From Halomarina salina (lineage in GTDB: Archaea > Halobacteriota > Halobacteria > Halobacteriales > Haloarculaceae), in contig NZ_JALLGW010000001.1 in NCBI RefSeq assembly GCF_023074835.1, positions 2,914,001-2,978,000 on the forward strand: DNA of 64,000 bases. The letters are read 5' to 3'. How positions within the stretch are numbered: position 1 is the first letter of the stretch; every line of letters starts with the position of its first letter. Under the pieces are notes generated by a model. It was not told the origin of the DNA, did not search any database, and was given only the letters and a program-made list of their open reading frames with translations. Made by a program: the position numbers and the translations under genes. This document shows, piece by piece, positions 27,901 to 36,474 of the stretch.

Positions 27901-28761
27901 TTACGTGTTCTGCTTCGCGTCGTCGAGCCACGACGGCAACTCGGCGGACGCGGTTCCGACGTTCGAGAACCGGACGTCGAGCGAAACGGCCACCGGTTCG
28001 CCGTCGGTGGTTCCCTCGACCGTCAGCGAGAACTGTCTGACGACGCCGTCGTCACCTACCAGTAGCGTCGCGTTCGCGCTCTCGGTGGTCTCGACGCGGT
28101 TCATCGCGCTCTCCCCGAACGACGTCTCGTCGCGGAACTGCCGGACGCTCTCGGGGCCGGCCGCCTCGTAGCGCGTCACCTCGACGCCGTCGACCGTCGC
28201 CGTCCCAACCGCGGTCCACTCGACGCTCGCGGCCGCGTCGACGACGTCCGACCCCACGTCGTTCGCGTCGATGGGCGAGGTGTCGGTGCCCTGGCCGTCG
28301 TTCGTGCTGAACACCGTCGCGTAGTTCGTCCCCGTGAGTCGCTCGTAGGTCGTGTCGTTGCCGACGAACGTCACTCGCGAGATGTCGACGGTCGTCGTCC
28401 CGTTGGTGTCGTCGAGCGTCGTCGTCTGGACCTCCGTGGCGAGGTCGGCCCCGCGGTCGACCGTCCGGCGCTCAGCGATGCCAGCGGTTCCGTCTGGCAG
28501 GTCGACGCTGAACGAGAACCGCGACTCGTAGGACGTCGCCGCGAGCGCGTCCGCGTGGTCCGCGGCGAGCGTCTCGGCGTCGAGCGCCAAATTCTGGTCG
28601 GTCGGCACGGCCGTCGTCTCGGTCGACTCTGTCGTCGGTGGCGGCGACGGTGTACGGCCGTCGGTCGTCGACGCGTCTGTCGGAGTCGTCGGTGCGCCGC
28701 CGCACCCGGCGAGGACGGCGCAGGCGGCGAGGAGCACCGCGAGGATCCTTCTGGTCTCCAT
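27901..28761 (-). CDS. secreted lipoprotein, haloarchaeal family
   Basis: The 286-residue protein has signal METRRILAVLLAACAVLAGC with lipobox LAGC (Cys20), then a Thr/Pro/Ser-rich linker (about 24-55, likely O-glycosylated) and a beta-rich domain of about 230 residues. The domain resembles haloarchaeal DUF7537-type lipoproteins, which recall LolA/LppX-like hydrophobic carriers in their repeated strands (ATSYESRFSFSVDLPDG). The start is strongly supported by a TATA box (ATATTTAATG on the bottom strand, about 28786-28795). Function unknown. It is convergent with the sulfatase gene. Confidence 0.8.
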   Translation of the reverse strand: METRRILAVLLAACAVLAGCGGAPTTPTDASTTDGRTPSPPPTTESTETTAVPTDQNLALDAETLAADHADALAATSYESRFSFSVDLPDGTAGIAERRTVDRGADLATEVQTTTLDDTNGTTTVDISRVTFVGNDTTYERLTGTNYATVFSTNDGQGTDTSPIDANDVGSDVVDAAASVEWTAVGTATVDGVEVTRYEAAGPESVRQFRDETSFGESAMNRVETTESANATLLVGDDGVVRQFSLTVEGTTDGEPVAVSLDVRFSNVGTASAELPSWLDDAKQNT

Positions 28762-28836
28762 AGCCGACGGGCGGGCTCGACCGGCATTAAATATCTGGTT
28801 ATGTGTATTACTCGATTTGGATACTTACACGGAGAT

Positions 28837-30255
28837 TCAGTCGTCGGCCTCCTCCAGTCGGACCCGTCGCCCTTCCTCCATGGTTTCGGGGAACATCTTC
28901 CCCGGATTCAGCGTGTCGTTGGGGTCCAGCGCGCGCTTGATACGGCGCATCGCGTCGACGCTCGCCGCGCCGTGTTCGAGTTCGAGGTACTCGCGTTTCC
29001 CCAGCCCGATACCGTGTTCGCCCGTGCAGGTCCCGCCCACCTCGATGGCGCGTTCGACGACCTCCCGGTACAGCTCCTCGCCCTGCTCGCGGACCTCGGG
29101 GTCGTCGGGGACGAGGACGGAGTAGTGGAGGTTGCCGTCGCCCGCGTGGCCGAAGCAGGGAACGGGCAGCCCGTACTCGGCCTCCAGTTCCTTCGCGTAG
29201 CGGATGATGTCCGGGTACTCGCTGATGGGGACGGTGATGTCGCCGGGGTGGAGCGGTTGCTGCTCGGGGTCCCAGGCGCGGGCGGCGAACGCGAGTTCGC
29301 GGCGGGCCGCCCACAGGTCCTCCATCTCCCCCTCGTCGGCCATCTCGAAGCGTTCGACGCCGTGCTCCTCGAACACGCTCTCGCAGAACGCGATCTCCTC
29401 CTCGACGCCGTGGTTCGCGTGGAACTCCAGGAACGTCATCGGCGAGTCGGGGAGACCGGTTCCGAGGTAGTCGTTGGCCATCTCGGCGCTCAGTTCGTCG
29501 ATGAGTTCTATCTTGGCCACGTCGACGCCCGAGCGGACGACGTCGAAGACGGCCTCCGCGGCGTCGTCGAGCGTCGGGAAGATGGCCCGGCCGCCGCGAA
29601 TCTGCTGTGGCCTGCCCTGCAGCGAGAGCGTCGCGCGGGTGACGACGGCGAGCGTCCCCTCGCTGCCGACGAGCAGCGACTTCAGGTCGTAGCCGCTGGA
29701 GGTCTTGATGGCGCGACTGCCCGTCTCGACGACGCTCCCGTCCGCGAGGACGGCTTCGAGTTCGAGCACCCAGTCGCCCACCTCGCCGTACTTCACCGTC
29801 TGCATCCCGCTGGCGCTGTTCGCTATCATCCCGCCGATGGTCGAGAGGTTGCCCGAGGAGGGCAACGGCGGGAAGAACAGACCGTACTCGGCTACCGCGT
29901 CGTCGACTGCGGTGCCCATCACGCCCGGTTGTACGTCTATCTGGAAGTCGTCGGGCCGGACGTCGAGCACCTCGTTCATCCCCATCACGTCCATGCTGAT
30001 GCCGTTGAACGCGGGGACGGCGTTCCCCTCCAGGCTCGTCCCCGCGGCGTAGGGCGTCACGGGGACGCCGCGTTCGTCGGCCGCGGCGAGCACCGCCGAC
30101 ACCTCTTCGGTCGACTCGGGACGGACGACGGCGTCCGGGAGCGTCCGTTTCTCCGTCTCCTGTGTCCCCCAGTCGGCCGCGTGGTTCTCCAGGTCGTCAT
30201 TCTCGAACGAGACGGCGACGTCGAGGTCCGAGAGGAACGAACAGTCGTGTGGCAT
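28837..30255 (-). CDS. FAD-linked 2-hydroxyacid dehydrogenase (GlcD / D-lactate dehydrogenase family)
   Basis: The 472-residue flavoprotein has an N-terminal PCMH FAD-binding domain (PYAAGTSLEGNAVP, PPLPSSGNLSTIGGMIANSASGMQTVKYG by its ends, and TSSGYDLKSLLVGSEGTLAV) and the C-terminal FAD-oxidase domain with HPGDITVPISEYP, FGHAGDGNLHYSVL and GEHGIGLGKREYL. It oxidises a D-2-hydroxy acid such as D-lactate or glycolate, passing electrons to a quinone or other carrier. A TATA-like GTTAACC lies about 27-33 nt before the ATG at 30255. It complements the L-specific FMN enzyme at 14415-15596. Confidence 0.92.
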   Translation of the reverse strand: MPHDCSFLSDLDVAVSFENDDLENHAADWGTQETEKRTLPDAVVRPESTEEVSAVLAAADERGVPVTPYAAGTSLEGNAVPAFNGISMDVMGMNEVLDVRPDDFQIDVQPGVMGTAVDDAVAEYGLFFPPLPSSGNLSTIGGMIANSASGMQTVKYGEVGDWVLELEAVLADGSVVETGSRAIKTSSGYDLKSLLVGSEGTLAVVTRATLSLQGRPQQIRGGRAIFPTLDDAAEAVFDVVRSGVDVAKIELIDELSAEMANDYLGTGLPDSPMTFLEFHANHGVEEEIAFCESVFEEHGVERFEMADEGEMEDLWAARRELAFAARAWDPEQQPLHPGDITVPISEYPDIIRYAKELEAEYGLPVPCFGHAGDGNLHYSVLVPDDPEVREQGEELYREVVERAIEVGGTCTGEHGIGLGKREYLELEHGAASVDAMRRIKRALDPNDTLNPGKMFPETMEEGRRVRLEEADD

Positions 30256-30379
30256 GTGCTCACGTCTGTTCGGGGACGAGGTTAACGCTTCCCCGCACGA
30301 TGGCCGTCCACGGAAAACTCGCGACCCGTCGCCCCGAGTTCCGTCCGGCTTTATGCGCGTCGCGGCCCGACCGGCGGTC

Positions 30380-31351
30380 ATGCAGGCTATCGAGGTGACG
30401 GAGTTCGGCGACGCCGACGTGTTGCGAACGACCGAGCGCGACGCGCCCGAACCGGGCGAGGGCCAGGTCCGCATCGAGGTCCGCGCGGCGGGCATCAACT
30501 TCGCGGACATCATGCAGCGACGCGGCCACTACCAGGGCGGCCCACAGCCGACCTACGTCCCCGGAATGGAGGTGGCCGGCGTCGTCGACGCCGTCGGCGA
30601 GGGCGTCGGCCGCTCCGTCGGCGACGAGGTGGTCGGGATGGTCGGCGAGGGCGGCTACGCGGAGTACGTCCTCGGCGACGCGAACGGGCTGTTCGACGTC
30701 CCCGAGAACATGAGCTTCGAGGAGGCCGCCGGCTTCCCCGTCCAGTTCCTCACCGCGCACAACTGCCTCCACGAGTGGGGCGAACTGGAGGAGGGCGAGT
30801 CGGTCCTCATCCACGCCGCAGCGGGTGGCGTCGGGACGGCAGCCGTCCAGATAGCTCGCGAGGCTGGTGCGGAGACGTTCGGCACCGCGAGCACGCAGGA
30901 GAAACTCGACCTCGCGAGCGACCTCGGACTGGACCACCCCATCAACTACACCGAGACCGACTTCGCGGAGGAGGTGAACGACCTGACCGACGGCGACGGC
31001 GTCGACCTCGTGCTGGACGGCATCGGTAGCGACACCACCGAACGGAGCCTCGACTGCCTCACCCACTTCGGGCGGATGGTCAGCTACGGCGCGGCGAGCG
31101 GTGAACCGGGTCGTCCCGACACCGCCTCGCTGCTGTTCGCGAACCAGCGCGTCATCGGCTACCACCTCGGTCAGGCGATGTACCGCACGCCACAGAAGGT
31201 GATGAGCGCGGTGCCACCGCTGACGGAGATGCTCTCGTCTGGTACGCTGGAGGTGCAGGTCGGCGAGACGTTCGCGCTGGACGAGGCCGCCGACGCCCAC
31301 CGCTACATCGAGAACCGCGAGTCGAGCGGGAAGGTCCTGCTCGTCCCGTAG
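30380..31351 (+). CDS. quinone oxidoreductase / zeta-crystallin-like MDR protein
   Basis: The 323-residue medium-chain dehydrogenase/reductase lacks the zinc cysteines. It has the zeta-crystallin signature region (PGMEVAGVVDAVGEGVG, VLIHAAAGGVGTAAVQIA for NADPH binding, about residues 140-157). It probably reduces quinones or enones with NADPH. The start at 30380 (MQAIEVTEFGDADVL) is 25-32 nt behind a TATA element GCTTTATGC. It is divergent from the FAD hydroxyacid dehydrogenase, and a tiny membrane protein gene follows after 4 bp, probably in the same transcript. Confidence 0.92.
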   Translation: MQAIEVTEFGDADVLRTTERDAPEPGEGQVRIEVRAAGINFADIMQRRGHYQGGPQPTYVPGMEVAGVVDAVGEGVGRSVGDEVVGMVGEGGYAEYVLGDANGLFDVPENMSFEEAAGFPVQFLTAHNCLHEWGELEEGESVLIHAAAGGVGTAAVQIAREAGAETFGTASTQEKLDLASDLGLDHPINYTETDFAEEVNDLTDGDGVDLVLDGIGSDTTERSLDCLTHFGRMVSYGAASGEPGRPDTASLLFANQRVIGYHLGQAMYRTPQKVMSAVPPLTEMLSSGTLEVQVGETFALDEAADAHRYIENRESSGKVLLVP

Positions 31352-31355
31352 AGGC

Positions 31356-31553
31356 GTGGACCCCCGAACGCGGATCGCCGTCGGCTACGCCCTCCTGTTC
31401 GCGCTCCCCGTCGGGGCCGGCGTGGGCGTGGCCGTCGAGGTGATGGGGGAGAGTCGCGGAGTCGCAGCGCTCTCCGCCGTCGTCGTCGCGGTCGTCCTGT
31501 TCGCCGTGCTCGTCGGCGTGTTCGCCACGGGAGCGACCGACCGTGAGGCGTGA
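31356..31553 (+). CDS. 65-residue membrane protein
   Basis: This small frame starts with GTG four bases after the quinone oxidoreductase stop. It encodes two hydrophobic helices (about residues 8-29 and 37-59) separated by a short charged turn (EVMGESRG) and ends in TDREA. The spacing and the helical hairpin pattern make a real co-transcribed gene likely, as small two-helix proteins are common in haloarchaea. No function can be read from it. It is convergent with the pterin kinase gene. Confidence 0.6.
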   Translation: MDPRTRIAVGYALLFALPVGAGVGVAVEVMGESRGVAALSAVVVAVVLFAVLVGVFATGATDREA

Positions 31554-31583
31554 GGCGGTCGAGACACCGACCAGCGAGAACCC

Positions 31584-32276
31584 TCACTCGACCGGTAGCG
31601 CGGACGTGTCGATATCTTCCCGCCGACCGTCGAGGACGGCGAACCGCTCGCCGCGGCGGCGTTCCAGCCAGTACAGCAGGCGCTCCGCCCACGCGAGTTT
31701 CCGACGCTTCTCCGGCGAGACCTCTGGGTCGTCGAACGCCCACCCCGGAAACAGCAGTTCGTCCGCGCCGAAGTGGTCGGCGAGGAACGCTCCGCGGTCG
31801 CCGTCGGTGAACCCGCCGAGGTTCTCGACCGGGCCGACCGGTTCGGCCTGCGTCGTCGGGAGCGTCCACTCGCTCGTCGTCTGCGGGACGTACTCCTCGA
31901 CGAGCGGCCGGTTGTCGCCGTGGGCGTGGACCGCGACGGGCGTCGACTCGTGGGTCAACTCGACCGCTGTCTCCGGGTTCTTGTCGAGGTCGGTCACCAT
32001 CAGGTCGACCGCGACGCCCTCGGCGCGGCAGACGTCGGCGGCCGTCGAGGCGGCGACGACGAGGTCGGCACGCCGCGCGAGGGCGAGGTCGTCGGCGAGC
32101 GACGGAGCCGCGCCACAGACCGCGACGGTCGCGCCCGCGAACGGTGGAAGACGGTCGTGGTCGAACCGTCGGGCGAGTACGGCGAGGCGGTCGCGGACGC
32201 GTTCGTCACCGGCCCGGTCGTAGCCGAAGTCGCGGAGTATCGCCTCGTAGACGGGGTTCCAGTCGGTGTATCGCAT
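31584..32276 (-). CDS. mptE: 6-hydroxymethyl-7,8-dihydropterin pyrophosphokinase, archaeal MptE-like
   Basis: The 230-residue protein has the DUF115/MptE pattern: NPVYEAILRDFGYDRAGDE, the nucleotide-handling VAVCGAAPSLADDLALA (residues about 63-79), DLMVTDLDKNPETAVE and AVHAHGDNRPLVEEYV. In archaea this family replaces FolK, transferring pyrophosphate from ATP to hydroxymethyldihydropterin for folate or methanopterin synthesis. Its neighbour upstream on the same strand is dihydropteroate synthase, the next enzyme of the pathway. The start MRYTDWNP is used. A TATA-like TTTATTAC at about 32287-32294 is too close for a leaderless start, so the promoter may lie further up, near 32365-32376. Confidence 0.85.
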   Translation of the reverse strand: MRYTDWNPVYEAILRDFGYDRAGDERVRDRLAVLARRFDHDRLPPFAGATVAVCGAAPSLADDLALARRADLVVAASTAADVCRAEGVAVDLMVTDLDKNPETAVELTHESTPVAVHAHGDNRPLVEEYVPQTTSEWTLPTTQAEPVGPVENLGGFTDGDRGAFLADHFGADELLFPGWAFDDPEVSPEKRRKLAWAERLLYWLERRRGERFAVLDGRREDIDTSALPVE

Positions 32277-32443
32277 GCTCTCCCAGTAATAAACCGTAGG
32301 TCCCCTGGCCACCAAGTACCCCTACCCGTGTGGCCAGGCGACTCGCATCCGTCGATATTTACGGCGACGCAATAAGTTTTCTCTTACCTGTCGGCCCAGT
32401 GGACGACGCGCGTCGGACGCGCTTCCGCCTCCGGGGTGCGGAG

Positions 32444-33571
32444 TCAGTCGATTTCGCCGGCGACGTCGTCCAGCACCGCCGCCGTCTCGCTCTCCTCCGG
32501 GTCGCTCGCCGAGCAGAGTGCCGTGAGCGACCGGTGGGTGCCGACCAGCAGGTCGGCGTTCGACCCCTCGACGTATCGCGCCCCGTGTTCGGCGGCGAGC
32601 GTCGAGAGTCGGTCGGCGGTGCGGTCCTCGGCCCGGACCTCGAAGACGCGCACCACCGCGTCTCGCGAGAGGTCGACGTCGGCCTCCAGCCGCTCGGCGT
32701 GGCGTTCGGCCTCGCGCACCGTCGTCACGTCGAGTTCCTCGACGCTCGGCGTCCGGACCCGGTCGCGGGTGAACCGGTGGCCGACGAGCGCCGCGTCGCG
32801 CGTCTCGGCGACGTCGTGGGTGCGGACGACGTGCGCCCCGCGTTCGACGGCCATCGACGTGGCCGCGAGGCTGACCGGCAGGGCCGCCTCCGTCGAGCGA
32901 CCCGCGAGGTCGCGGAGGAAGTTCTTGCGGTTGATGGAGACGAGCACCGGCCGCCCGTACCCGCGGAACTCCCGGAGGCGCTCGAACGTCTCGCGGTCGT
33001 GGGCGAGCGTCTTCGCCTCCGACCACCCGCCGAACGCCGGGTCGACGATGGTCTTCTCGGTGAAGCCGTTCAGTTCGAGGGCGTCGTAGATATCATCGAC
33101 CTCCTCGACCGCGCCGGGTCGTTCGAGGTCCGGCGGCGAGGCCATCTTGACGACGGCGGCGTCTCGCTCCTCGCAGACGCGCGGCATCTCCGGGTCGGCG
33201 AACCCGCAGACGTCGTTGACCATGTCGAACCCGCGGTCCAGTGCCTCGGCGGCGACCTCGTGGTAGCGCGTCTCGATGGAGAAGACGACGTCGCCGGAGA
33301 CCGAGTGGATGGCCTCGACGGCCGTGTCGAGACGGTCGAGTTCCTGCTCGGCGGTCAGCACGTCGAGTCGCTTGTTCGCCGATTCGAGGCCCACGTCGAC
33401 GATGTCGGCCCCCTCGTCGACCAGTTCCTCGTCGACGTACGTGGCCGCCTCGCCGGGGTCGTCGAAGACGCTCGGATCGTACGGCGACTCGCTGGAGACG
33501 TTCAACACGCCCATGATGCGCGGCGGGTGGTCGTCGCCGATGGGGAGACCGGCGGCGTCGACGGTTCGCAT
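32444..33571 (-). CDS. folP: dihydropteroate synthase
   Basis: The 375-residue TIM-barrel protein opens with RIMGVLNVSSESPYDPSVFD (in place of the bacterial NVTPDSFSDGG), then EGADIVDVGLESANKR, FSIETRYHEVA, MVNDVCGFADPEM, TIVDPAFGGWSEAKTLAHD and RPVLVSINRKNFLRDLAG, ending the barrel in GAHVVRTHDVAETRDAA. It joins the pterin pyrophosphate to an aminobenzoate-type acceptor. About 95 residues extend beyond the barrel, unlike the 280-residue bacterial enzyme. The start MRTVDAAGLPIGD is used. With mptE it forms a pterin-biosynthesis pair. Confidence 0.88.
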   Translation of the reverse strand: MRTVDAAGLPIGDDHPPRIMGVLNVSSESPYDPSVFDDPGEAATYVDEELVDEGADIVDVGLESANKRLDVLTAEQELDRLDTAVEAIHSVSGDVVFSIETRYHEVAAEALDRGFDMVNDVCGFADPEMPRVCEERDAAVVKMASPPDLERPGAVEEVDDIYDALELNGFTEKTIVDPAFGGWSEAKTLAHDRETFERLREFRGYGRPVLVSINRKNFLRDLAGRSTEAALPVSLAATSMAVERGAHVVRTHDVAETRDAALVGHRFTRDRVRTPSVEELDVTTVREAERHAERLEADVDLSRDAVVRVFEVRAEDRTADRLSTLAAEHGARYVEGSNADLLVGTHRSLTALCSASDPEESETAAVLDDVAGEID

Positions 33572-33653
33572 GGACGGACCTAGCGGCGGACGGGTCAAAG
33601 CCGGTGCGGTCGCGGCACGTCGATACGGTCGCACCACGTCGTCTCGGGCGTCT

Positions 33654-33664
33654 TCACGCCGTGA
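33654..33664. promoter_or_regulatory. TCACGCCGTGA palindrome before the first M48 protease gene
   Basis: The 11-bp inverted repeat (5-1-5) is identical to the core of the palindrome at 1374-1384. It sits about 13 bases before a TATA-like GTACTTTTGG (33677-33686), which is itself 25-33 nt before the ATG at 33710. An upstream position relative to TATA would suit an activator; this is inference. Confidence 0.55.
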
Positions 33665-33709
33665 GAACGCGCCGCAGTACTTTTGGTGGGTTGGAGCCAA
33701 CGATGTGAC

Positions 33710-34720
33710 ATGAACTGGCCCCTCGACCGCGACCTCCAGCGGCGGATGGCACTGACCCTGCTCGCCCTCGGGGTGCTGACCCTCGCGTTCGGCGCGGGAC
33801 TCTCCGTCCTCGTCGGGTGGGGCCTGCAGTGGCTCGCTCCCTTCGTCGGCGTCTCGCTCACCGACGCGATGGCCGTCGGTCTCGGTGCCGTCGCGACCCT
33901 CGTCGCGGGGTGCGCCGTCCTCCACCACGCACTCCAGCAGGACGCCGCGGAGACGTTCGACGCCGAGGAAGTGTCGCCCGCCGACTATCCGAGCCTCCAC
34001 AGGGCAGTCGCGCAACTGGCGCAGGCCGCCGACCTCCCGATGCCGTCGGTCCACGTCGCCGACCGGGAGCGGCCGTTCGCGATGACGACCGGGCTCTCGA
34101 CGGACGACGCGAAGCTCGTCGTCTCGACGGGGCTGCTCGACGCCCTCGATGAGCGCCAGCTCGAAGCCGTCGTCGCGCACGAACTCGCGCACGTCAAGAA
34201 CCGCGACGCCGCCGTGATGACGCTCGTCGAGCTCCCGCTGTCGAGTGCGAGGAACCTCGCCCGCGTGCTCCAGCACAGCGGCGGCGTCCACTTCGTTCTC
34301 CTCGCCGTCGCCGCCGGGTCCTACGCGTTCTGGGGGACGGGTCGGACGCTCGTCGCGTCGCTGTCCCGGAGCCGAGAACTCGCGGCAGACCGCGGCGCGA
34401 CGGCGCTGCTGGGCGACCCCGCCCCGCTCGCCAGCGCGCTCGACACGCTCGCCGACGACGTCAGTTCGACCCCCGACACCGACGCCCGCGACACCGCGCT
34501 GGCCGCGCTGTCGGTCGTGCCGGCCCCGAGCGGTGAACCGGGACCGAAGCTCACCTACGACAAGCGTCGGCCCCTGTTCTGGAGCGTCCGCCTCCCGTTC
34601 CGTCGCGTTCGTCGTCGGCTGAACGAACGGTACTTCCACCGGGCGCTGGCGACCCACCCCGAGACCGACGAGCGCATCGAGCGGCTCCGCCGTCTCGAAC
34701 GCGAACGCACCGACGGATGA
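33710..34720 (+). CDS. M48-family (HtpX-like) membrane metalloprotease, copy 1
   Basis: The 336-residue protein has two N-terminal transmembrane helices (about 15-40 and 50-75). The zinc motif is AVVAHELAHVKNRDAAVM (HELAH at residues 157-161), then another hydrophobic stretch, and the third ligand glutamate in SRSRELAADRGATALLG. It probably cleaves misfolded membrane proteins, as HtpX does. The tail KLTYDKRRPLFWSVRLPFRR is shared in pattern with the next gene. The promoter has a TATA-like element and a TCACGCCGTGA palindrome. It is probably co-transcribed with copy 2, 34 bp downstream. Confidence 0.92.
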   Translation: MNWPLDRDLQRRMALTLLALGVLTLAFGAGLSVLVGWGLQWLAPFVGVSLTDAMAVGLGAVATLVAGCAVLHHALQQDAAETFDAEEVSPADYPSLHRAVAQLAQAADLPMPSVHVADRERPFAMTTGLSTDDAKLVVSTGLLDALDERQLEAVVAHELAHVKNRDAAVMTLVELPLSSARNLARVLQHSGGVHFVLLAVAAGSYAFWGTGRTLVASLSRSRELAADRGATALLGDPAPLASALDTLADDVSSTPDTDARDTALAALSVVPAPSGEPGPKLTYDKRRPLFWSVRLPFRRVRRRLNERYFHRALATHPETDERIERLRRLERERTDG

Positions 34721-34754
34721 GCCGAGACGGCGAGACGCCGGGTCGAGTCGACGC

Positions 34755-35930
34755 GTGAGCCGTCCCCCGGAGCGCGTCGTCCACTGGCCACGAGAGGTCG
34801 CACTGACGGCCCGGCTGGTGGTCGTGTTTCCGTTGCTGGGCCTCCTGGGGCTGGTCGTCGGCGTGTTCGGCGTCGCCGCAGCACTCCTGGTGATCGGGCT
34901 GACGGTCGGCTGTCTGGCGATGGTCGGCCCGATGCTCGGTATCCTCCTCGCACAGGAGACCGCCTCGCTCCTGACGGGTGCCGAGTCGCCCGAGTCGTGG
35001 GGCCCGCTCCCCTGGCTGCTGCTGGTGGCCTGGCACCTCCTGGTCCTGGTCGGACTGGTGAGAGTGGCCCGCGAGTGGGGCGAAACGGCGCGCACAGCAG
35101 TCGCGGAGTCCGTCCGGTCGGCGTTCGACACGACCGGGAAGCTGTTTCCGGACACGCCGACGCGACCGGCAGAGGACGACCGACTCCGCTCGACGACGGC
35201 CGCGCTCGCCCAGCAGGCGGACCTGCCGCTTCCGGACCTGCTGGTCGCCGAGACGGACGCCCCCGAGATACTCACCGTCGGCTACCGTCCCGCCACGACG
35301 ACGCTCGTCGTGACCGAGGGGTTGCTGGCGACGCTCGACGACGCGGAACTGGAGGCGGCCGTCGCCCACGAACTCGCCCACGTCAAGAACCGCGACGCCG
35401 CCGTGATGACGGCCGCCTCCTCCGTCGTCGCCGGCGCGCGCCTCGTCCGGCAGTACGCGTGGGGGATGGGGCCGAGGAGCAGCCCCCAGAGCGACGGACT
35501 CGGACTGTTCGCGATCCCCGTCTCGCTCGTCATGGTTCCGGTCACGCTCCTCGGGCGGGTCCTCGTCGCCGTCCTGTCGCGGACGCGCGAACGCGCCGCC
35601 GACCGGGGTGCCGTCGCCATCACCGGGAACCCGAGCGGGCTGGCGAGCGCACTGAAGACGCTCGACGCGACCCTCGACCGACCGCCCGTAGCGGACCTCC
35701 GCCACGAGGAGGTGGTCGCGCTCTCCATCGTGCCGCCACCGCGCGAGCCAATCGTCGCGAAGCAGTCGTGGGAGCGTCGACGGCCCATCCTCTGGAGCGT
35801 CCAGAAACCGATTCGACGCGGTATCGCGCGGCTCCGTCGCTGGATTCGCCGCGTCTACTCGACCCATCCGACGACCGACGAACGAGTCGAGCGACTCGGA
35901 GCACTCGAACGGCGGCGGGGATCACCGTAA
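34755..35930 (+). CDS. M48-family (HtpX-like) membrane metalloprotease, copy 2
   Basis: The 391-residue paralogue of the preceding gene starts with GTG. It has a longer N-terminal membrane part (three to four helices up to about residue 110), AAVAHELAHVKNRDAAVMTA (HELAH at 205-209), a membrane stretch, and the zinc glutamate in RTRERAADRGAVAITG. The C-terminal HPTTDERVERLGALERRRG mirrors HPETDERIERLRRLERERT of copy 1, so the pair arose by tandem duplication. It is likely part of membrane quality control. The 34-bp spacing suggests an operon. Confidence 0.92.
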   Translation: MSRPPERVVHWPREVALTARLVVVFPLLGLLGLVVGVFGVAAALLVIGLTVGCLAMVGPMLGILLAQETASLLTGAESPESWGPLPWLLLVAWHLLVLVGLVRVAREWGETARTAVAESVRSAFDTTGKLFPDTPTRPAEDDRLRSTTAALAQQADLPLPDLLVAETDAPEILTVGYRPATTTLVVTEGLLATLDDAELEAAVAHELAHVKNRDAAVMTAASSVVAGARLVRQYAWGMGPRSSPQSDGLGLFAIPVSLVMVPVTLLGRVLVAVLSRTRERAADRGAVAITGNPSGLASALKTLDATLDRPPVADLRHEEVVALSIVPPPREPIVAKQSWERRRPILWSVQKPIRRGIARLRRWIRRVYSTHPTTDERVERLGALERRRGSP

Positions 35931-36023
35931 TCACGGAGTCGGACCAGTTTCTCTGTCGGGACTGTCCCGACCTAACCAATTAGGGAAGATGACTAACCGC
36001 TCGGCTGGTGGATTGATGGGTAG

Positions 36024-36389
36024 ATGGCACACCCACAGCCCTCCACCGTCGCGCCCGACACCGCTGGCACCGGCCTCACGACCGTCCTCGACCTCGACGA
36101 CCTGTTCGAGGTGCTCGGGTCACGCTGGCGGCGGTGCGCGGTCCGCTATCTCGACGACCGTCCGGACGACACCACGACCGAGGCGTTCGTCGACGACCTG
36201 TACGCGATGTACGGGACGACGGCCGACGACCGGGAGCAGACGCGCACGGCGTTCCACCACGGGCACCTCCCGAAACTCGCGGCGCTCGACATCGTCGAGT
36301 ACGACCGCGAGGCGGGCACGGTCGCACCGGGTCGGACCCTCGACGAGGCGGCCGCGTGTCTCACCGCCGTCGAGTCGGCGAGAGCGTAG
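36024..36389 (+). CDS. DUF7344-type winged-helix regulator
   Basis: The 121-residue haloarchaeal transcription-factor-like protein has the pattern DLFEVLGSRWRRCAVRYL then a helix, TAFHHGHLPKLAALDIVEYD and a final helix. This winged-helix layout is the same as in the protein at 50911-51369 (FHLLSNARRRSVMRYL ... GHMPKLDNHDIVEYD). Such DUF7344 proteins are abundant in haloarchaea; targets are unknown. The ATG at 36024 follows a short TA-rich element (GACTAACC, about 35991-35998). It is convergent with the Bat-like regulator. Confidence 0.75.
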   Translation: MAHPQPSTVAPDTAGTGLTTVLDLDDLFEVLGSRWRRCAVRYLDDRPDDTTTEAFVDDLYAMYGTTADDREQTRTAFHHGHLPKLAALDIVEYDREAGTVAPGRTLDEAAACLTAVESARA

Positions 36390-36474
36390 TCGACACGCGA
36401 CCCGTGCGGGCGAGACGGCGGAGCTGGTTCTCCCGGTGCGTCTGCTGTCGGTACGATGAGACGTGAGGAGCGCG

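Noticed and set aside
28555-30285. 576-codon rightward frame opposite the FAD hydroxyacid dehydrogenase
   Set aside because: It is antisense to a gene with full FAD-oxidase motifs and has no recognisable domain itself.
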